Under the pieces are notes generated by a model. That model was not told the origin of the DNA and ran no database searches. It worked only from the letters and a program-made list of their open reading frames with translations. Below are positions 59,998 through 64,000 of a stretch of 64,000 nucleotides of DNA, piece after piece. Made by a program: the position numbers and the translations under genes. Numbering within the stretch: the first letter of the stretch is position 1; each line of letters starts with the position of its first letter. Source of the stretch: Desulfobulbaceae bacterium BRH_c16a (lineage in GTDB: Bacteria > Desulfobacterota > Desulfobulbia > Desulfobulbales > Desulfocapsaceae); NCBI GenBank assembly GCA_000961725.1, contig LADS01000056.1, forward strand, positions 36,418 to 100,417, in the 5' to 3' direction.

Positions 59998-62082
59998 TTA
60001 CTTTTGTCGCAGTAGCCGAGCTGAATTGGCGAGGATACCTAAATCCGGTAGCGATTGTGCGGCAGCGGCAAGCACAGGCGGCAAAAAGCCAAACGCCGCT
60101 AACGCCAAACCTGTTACGTTATAGGCAGCTGTAAACGCAAGGTTTGTTTTCACAACGCCCATCGTTCGGCGCGCAATGCGTATCACTTCCGGCACAAGAG
60201 ACCAGTCTTCGCGCATAAGGGCCACATGAGCGGCTTCAAGGGCAATATCCGCGCCTGCCGCGCCCATTGCGATACCGATATTCGCTTGCGCCAATGCGGG
60301 TGCGTCGTTTACGCCGTCGCCTATCATTACAACCGTTCGTCCTTTGGCTTGATAGTCTTTCACTACTTCAATCTTGTTTTCGGGCAGAAGGTTGGCGCGA
60401 TACTGAACACCCAGTTTTTCTGCAAGCGCTGCTGCAGTACGTTCATTGTCGCCTGTGAGCAATTCGATATGCTTAATACCGAGCGCGCGCAGTTCGGCGA
60501 GAGCGGCAGGGACTTCGGAACGGAGCGTATCGGCGGCGGCGAGGATTGCCGCAAGTTGAGCGTTGCAGGCAACAAACAAGAGGGTCTTGCCTTGCCCTTC
60601 CAGTTGTCGAGCAATCGTCAATGATTCTGCATCTGGAATAAGACGGCGGTTGCCAATGGCGACAAGACAACCATTCACCCGTGCCCGAATGCCCATGCCG
60701 GGGAGGGCTTCAAAGTCTTGCGGCTCGGCAAGTGACAGGTTTTGAGCGCGGGCGGCTGCGAGTACAGCTTCGGCTAAAGGATGCTCCGAATAGCGTTCTG
60801 CGGAAGCGGCGAGGGCGAGAACTTCCGAGGTGGGCAAGTCATTGAGCGAGATGACATCCGTGATTTGCGGTTTACCGAGTGTCAGCGTGCCGGTTTTATC
60901 CACCAATACAACATCGGCACATGCCAACGTCTCAAGATACCTGCCGCCCTTGATAAGCAAGCCGCGCTTTGCCCCTCTGCCGATGGATGCCAGCATTGCT
61001 ACAGGTGTTGCCAGCGCGATGGAACACGAACACGCCACGACGAGAACGGCGGTAGTGGATAACGGGTCGCGGCTGATGAGAAAGGTGAGTGCGGCGAGGC
61101 CGGTGACAACGGGCAAATAGTATGCGCTGAATTTGTCAGCAAAACGTTGGACGTCCGCGCGGCGGGTTTCGGCTTCTTCCACCATTTTGATCACACGCCC
61201 GAAAGTTGTGTCCGCCCCGGTGCGGAGAGTTTTCACGCGCAGGCTGCCCAACTTCGCAATCGTGGCGGCAAAAACTTGCGAACCGTTTGCCACTTCAACG
61301 GGCATAGACTCGCCAGTGATAGCCGCCTGGTCAACAGTGGCTTGACCTGCAACGACTTCACCATCTATCGGAATCTTTTCGCCGGGGCGGACACGCACGA
61401 TTTCTCCAACTTTCACTTCCGCTACCGGTACTTCCGCTTCCGCGCCGTCGCGTTCCACGCGGGCTGTTTGCGGCGCGATAGCAGTCAATTCTTTCACGGC
61501 GCGGCGGGCGCATTCGGTGGTGAAGTTTTCGACATACTCGCCCACGCGCATAAACACAACGACAATAGTAGCTGTGACCCATTCACCAACAGCCAAAGCA
61601 GCAACCGCGCCGATGGTCATGAGCGTGTGCGAGATGATTTGCCGCTTGAGCGTGGCGCGAATCACATTGCGAAAGACAGTCCAGCCGCCAACAAGTACAA
61701 TGGCAACTCCGATGGGGAACGGTACGAGTTTGTTGAGTATTTCGAACATTCCCAGCCATTCGCCCACAATGACAATGGATGCTACAACGCTGAACGCACC
61801 AGCCAATAATAGCACCAACTGCCGGTTGAAATCACCCATCGGCGGGGCGTGGGATGAAGCGGTTTCAGGGATCGAATAATTGCCCGCGCTTACCACGGCT
61901 TTGCGAATGGCGGATAAATCCACTTGGTCAAGGTCAAGCTGGATGACAGCTTTCTCTGTGGCGAGCAGAACGTCGACTGACTCCACTCCGGGCAACTTGG
62001 CGATAGCGTGCTGGACGTGCCGAGTACATTCGGCACAGTCCATGCCTCTCACGGGAACTTCAAGAGTGGTTATTTTAGGCAT
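59998..62082 (-). CDS. P1B-type heavy-metal ATPase with unusual CSC motif
   Basis: A 694-residue pump. Features in order are a heavy-metal-associated domain with RGMDCAECTRHVQ, TGES, a membrane motif ACSCSIALATP near residue 351 in place of the usual CPC, DKTGT, the HP motif (YSEHPLAEAV) and GDGVNDAPA. The CSC motif was read directly from the codons (TGT TCG TGT). The middle residue of this motif is Pro in characterised P1B classes, so the metal specificity is not predictable. It lies away from an obvious regulator. Confidence 0.88.
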   Translation of the reverse strand: MPKITTLEVPVRGMDCAECTRHVQHAIAKLPGVESVDVLLATEKAVIQLDLDQVDLSAIRKAVVSAGNYSIPETASSHAPPMGDFNRQLVLLLAGAFSVVASIVIVGEWLGMFEILNKLVPFPIGVAIVLVGGWTVFRNVIRATLKRQIISHTLMTIGAVAALAVGEWVTATIVVVFMRVGEYVENFTTECARRAVKELTAIAPQTARVERDGAEAEVPVAEVKVGEIVRVRPGEKIPIDGEVVAGQATVDQAAITGESMPVEVANGSQVFAATIAKLGSLRVKTLRTGADTTFGRVIKMVEEAETRRADVQRFADKFSAYYLPVVTGLAALTFLISRDPLSTTAVLVVACSCSIALATPVAMLASIGRGAKRGLLIKGGRYLETLACADVVLVDKTGTLTLGKPQITDVISLNDLPTSEVLALAASAERYSEHPLAEAVLAAARAQNLSLAEPQDFEALPGMGIRARVNGCLVAIGNRRLIPDAESLTIARQLEGQGKTLLFVACNAQLAAILAAADTLRSEVPAALAELRALGIKHIELLTGDNERTAAALAEKLGVQYRANLLPENKIEVVKDYQAKGRTVVMIGDGVNDAPALAQANIGIAMGAAGADIALEAAHVALMREDWSLVPEVIRIARRTMGVVKTNLAFTAAYNVTGLALAAFGFLPPVLAAAAQSLPDLGILANSARLLRQK

Positions 62083-62149
62083 TGGATGAATCTCCTTGTG
62101 ATTTCGTCTTGGTCTTCAATCCAGCCGTGACGCGTCTCATGATCTGGAG

Positions 62150-62587
62150 TTATTGTAATTCCCAGCGCCCGTATTCATCTCGACAGGCGGTCGCCAGGGT
62201 CGTTTCTCTTCTTCCGTCTATAATACTATCGATTTCCGCAGTTCGGCAGACACCGGACTCGGTCCTCACCGCGGCCTGTGGGGTCACACTATGTGTGTAC
62301 CCGTTATCCGGATTTCTCCAGGTTGTGGTCTGCCCGGAAATACCCCGCTCATACACCTGCCCGAGTTGCTGGCTATCGTATTTATCCATCTCGTTGCCGA
62401 CGATATAGCCCACCATGGTTCCTACGGCGGCACCTATGAGCGTAGCGCCGGTATTGCGACCGATAGCCTGGCCGATGATCGCTCCGCCTGCCGCGCCCAA
62501 TCCGGCGCCGGATTGGGCGCGGTTGCTACAAGAACTTATTGCCGCCACGAAAATACAGAGAACCGATAATCTTATAAGAGTATTCAT
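62150..62587 (-). CDS. Glycine-zipper outer-membrane lipoprotein
   Basis: A 145-residue protein with lipobox AISSC and a glycine-zipper stretch (GAGLGAAGGAIIGQAIG, GATLIGAAVGTMVGYIVG), as in 17-kDa surface-antigen and Rick_17kDa-type proteins. The C-terminal part (VYERGISGQTTTWRNP, then GVCRTAEI) is the usual tail. It is probably an outer-membrane or peptidoglycan-associated stress lipoprotein. Confidence 0.75.
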   Translation of the reverse strand: MNTLIRLSVLCIFVAAISSCSNRAQSGAGLGAAGGAIIGQAIGRNTGATLIGAAVGTMVGYIVGNEMDKYDSQQLGQVYERGISGQTTTWRNPDNGYTHSVTPQAAVRTESGVCRTAEIDSIIDGRRETTLATACRDEYGRWELQ

Positions 62588-62732
62588 TGTCTTTTTGATT
62601 TGTTAGATCTTGTCAGATTCGTCTTATGAACAACACGGACACGTCAGAGGTCGTTTCGTCAGATAGAAAACCGTTGCTCCTTCCCATCTGAAAAAATGGG
62701 GAGGCGAGAAGATGGGAAGGGCAACGGAGAGA

Positions 62733-62954
62733 TCACCACCACCCAGTGCCGCAGCCGGAGTAGTAATGGTTCGAGCCACGATATGGCCTCGAATATCCGG
62801 CGGATGGGGTGCCGATATAAACAGCGGGATAGGGCGTTCTTTCATAGTCCCGGGTATATCCGTATGCGCCGGAATAGGTGGTGTATCCGTGACTGCAGGA
62901 ACTGACACCCATTGCCAGCAGGGATAAGAGCAAAACCGTAAAAAAAGTTTTCAT
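62733..62954 (-). CDS. Small Tyr/Gly-rich lipoprotein
   Basis: A 73-residue protein with lipobox GVSSC (AAGGAAATTAAAAGAAC upstream). The mature part is short and rich in Tyr and Gly (YTTYSGAYGYTRDYERTPYP) and ends in GTGWW. It is between the glycine-zipper gene and the right-edge Gly-rich gene, which also end in aromatic residues. Confidence 0.65.
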   Translation of the reverse strand: MKTFFTVLLLSLLAMGVSSCSHGYTTYSGAYGYTRDYERTPYPAVYIGTPSAGYSRPYRGSNHYYSGCGTGWW

Positions 62955-63137
62955 GTTCTTTTAATTTCCTTTTTGTTTGTCAGGTAGGGAGACAGGGTAA
63001 AGCCATAATCCCATGACTTTCACGAAACGATGCACCACGATATTTTTGCCGCCAAACTCTCCATGATACGGCCAGTACCTGGCAAGCTCTTCTTGCGATT
63101 CCATAAGTTCCGCATCATTAATACGTTGTTGAATAAG

Positions 63138-63163
63138 CAGGCAGGGAGAGATCCCCCTGCCTG
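63138..63163 (-). terminator. Hairpin after the right-edge Gly-rich gene
   Basis: Perfect inverted repeat CAGGCAGGG / CCCTGCCTG (9 bp) with an 8-nt loop, about 100 bp beyond the stop of the gene at 63263. It has no U-tract on the minus strand. Compare the similar element at 58507-58544. Confidence 0.45.
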
Positions 63164-63262
63164 ATCTACGCTGATACGTGCATCCCCGCATCCACGGCAC
63201 TGCAATACTGATGTGTCGCTATTTTATTACCCGTGGTGGGTAGGTGAAAAGAGGCTCTGGCT

Positions 63263-64000
63263 TTACCATCTTCCTCCGCCATGCCCACCGCCGTCACCGT
63301 CACCGCCACGTCCGCCGCCGTCACCGCCACGTCCGCCACCGTCACCGTCATGGTCCCCGCCTGAGCCGCTGCCGCCGCCGGAGCCGCTGCCGCCACCTGA
63401 ACCGCTGCCGCCACCTGAACCGCTGCCGCCACCTGAACCGCTGCCGCCACCCGAACCGCTGCCGCCACCGGAGCCACTGCCGCTACCGGAGTCACTGCCT
63501 CCGCCGTAGCCGCCGTCGTCACCGTCATGGCCTCCGCCGTAGCCGCTACCTCCGCCGTATCCACTGCCGCTACCGGAGCCACTGCCGCCGCCGTAGCCGC
63601 TACCCCCGCCATAGCCGCTACCGCCGCCATAGCCGCTACCGCCGCCGTAGCCACCCATTCCGCTTGGGTCGCCGTAATTGCCTGATCCAGAATAATTATC
63701 CTTACCCATGTTCATGTCGCCAGCCATCATGTCATTGGTCATCATGTCGTTATCCATGTTCATGTTATTATTCACGTTCATGTTGTTGGGATCATTGACC
63801 ATCATGTCGTTCATATTCATGTTCATGTTGGTATTCATGTTCATGTTGTTGGGATCATTGGCCATCATGTCGTTCATATTCATGTTCATGTTATTATTCA
63901 TGTTCATGTTGTTGGGGTCATTGACCATCATGTCGTTCATATTCATGTTCATGTTGTTGGGATCATTGGCCATCATGTCGTTCATATTCATGTTCATGTT
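63263..64000 (-). CDS. Exported Met/Asn-repeat, Gly/Ser-rich protein ending in Trp (paralogue 2, partial)
   Basis: The gene runs off the right edge, so its start and signal peptide are not seen. The visible N-terminal part consists of repeats such as NMNMNMNDMMANDPN, with Ala and Val alternating in neighbouring copies and extra Asn/Thr in some. The rest is Gly/Ser repeats with GGDHDGDGGG-type acidic/His stretches, ending in GGGRW. The Met-rich repeats might bind Cu(I) or Ag(I), and the Asp/His/Gly tail might bind other metals; neither is proved. The C-terminus resembles that of the gene at 58572. Confidence 0.7.
   Translation of the reverse strand, partial: NMNMNMNDMMANDPNNMNMNMNDMMVNDPNNMNMNNNMNMNMNDMMANDPNNMNMNTNMNMNMNDMMVNDPNNMNVNNNMNMDNDMMTNDMMAGDMNMGKDNYSGSGNYGDPSGMGGYGGGSGYGGGSGYGGGSGYGGGSGSGSGSGYGGGSGYGGGHDGDDGGYGGGSDSGSGSGSGGGSGSGGGSGSGGGSGSGGGSGSGGGSGSGGGSGSGGDHDGDGGGRGGDGGGRGGDGDGGGHGGGRW

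Noticed and set aside
62961..63200. 79-residue minus-strand frame before the small lipoprotein
   Set aside because: It has no clear ribosome binding site or family, runs through the hairpin at 63138, and looks like non-coding sequence.
1..64000. tRNA or rRNA genes and complete insertion sequences
   Set aside because: I found no cloverleaf, no rRNA stretch and no intact transposase in the window.

Overview
The window looks like a mobile, conjugative stretch of DNA from a Gram-negative, probably Desulfobacterota-like (Desulfobulbales/Desulfuromonadia-type) bacterium. The evidence is an F-type transfer apparatus with outer-membrane lipoproteins, a DsbA-family gene with an in-frame UGA at its catalytic cysteine (such selenoproteins are common in that phylum), GldG/DUF4340-type ABC genes, and many metal-handling genes. 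This assignment is inference, because no rRNA or marker gene is present.

Region 1 (1-18.1 kb, minus strand) is one long transfer operon. In the direction of transcription it carries two small HTH proteins, a sigma-70-like protein, an unknown protein, an OmpA-like protein, traA, L, E, K, B, V, C, W, U, trbC, a TrfA-type replication initiator (trfA) followed by 14 iterons, trbI, a TraF-type signal peptidase, a thioredoxin-fold TraF, traH, a Gln-rich exported protein and traG, which runs off the left edge. A divergent S24-type (CI/LexA-like) repressor at 18.3-19.1 kb faces the operon promoter. Having the replicon inside the transfer operon is unusual. Relaxase, coupling protein and TraN are not in the window.

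Region 2 (19.2-24.6 kb) has a truncated IHF/HU gene, a ParB/sulfiredoxin-like gene and a ZraP-ZraS-ZraR type metal-stress system in which zraS is frameshifted.

Region 3 (24.9-39.2 kb, minus strand) holds arsR-zntA (Zn/Cd/Pb P-type ATPase), a secreted beta-propeller protein, a CusRS/CopRS-like two-component pair, a GldFG/DUF4340-type ABC system, a putative selenocysteine-containing DsbA-like protein and a truncated ResB.

Region 4 (39.8-52.8 kb, plus strand) has a frameshifted parvulin-type chaperone, a truncated HflK, an HPF-like protein, an NRAMP metal transporter with two UspA-type proteins, a decayed uspA copy, and a czcCBA-type RND metal efflux operon with a PII-like protein and a lipoprotein.

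Region 5 (53-64 kb, minus strand) has a SpoIIE-type phosphatase, an arsR-feoB-zinc-ribbon-dtxR operon, a second P1B ATPase with an unusual CSC motif, small lipoproteins, and two related Gly/Ser-rich exported proteins ending in Trp. The second has Met/Asn repeats and runs off the right edge.

Overall the cargo reads as an envelope and metal-stress island (Zn/Cd/Cu/Mn/Fe) on a conjugative plasmid or integrated plasmid. The two ArsR units share an inverted-repeat operator (ATATGA-N8-TCATAT), which suggests a common ancestry or regulon. Several genes are decayed, so the element is being remodelled. The most interesting single observation is the UGA at the redox-active position of the DsbA-like gene at 37.5 kb, followed by a bSECIS-like hairpin.
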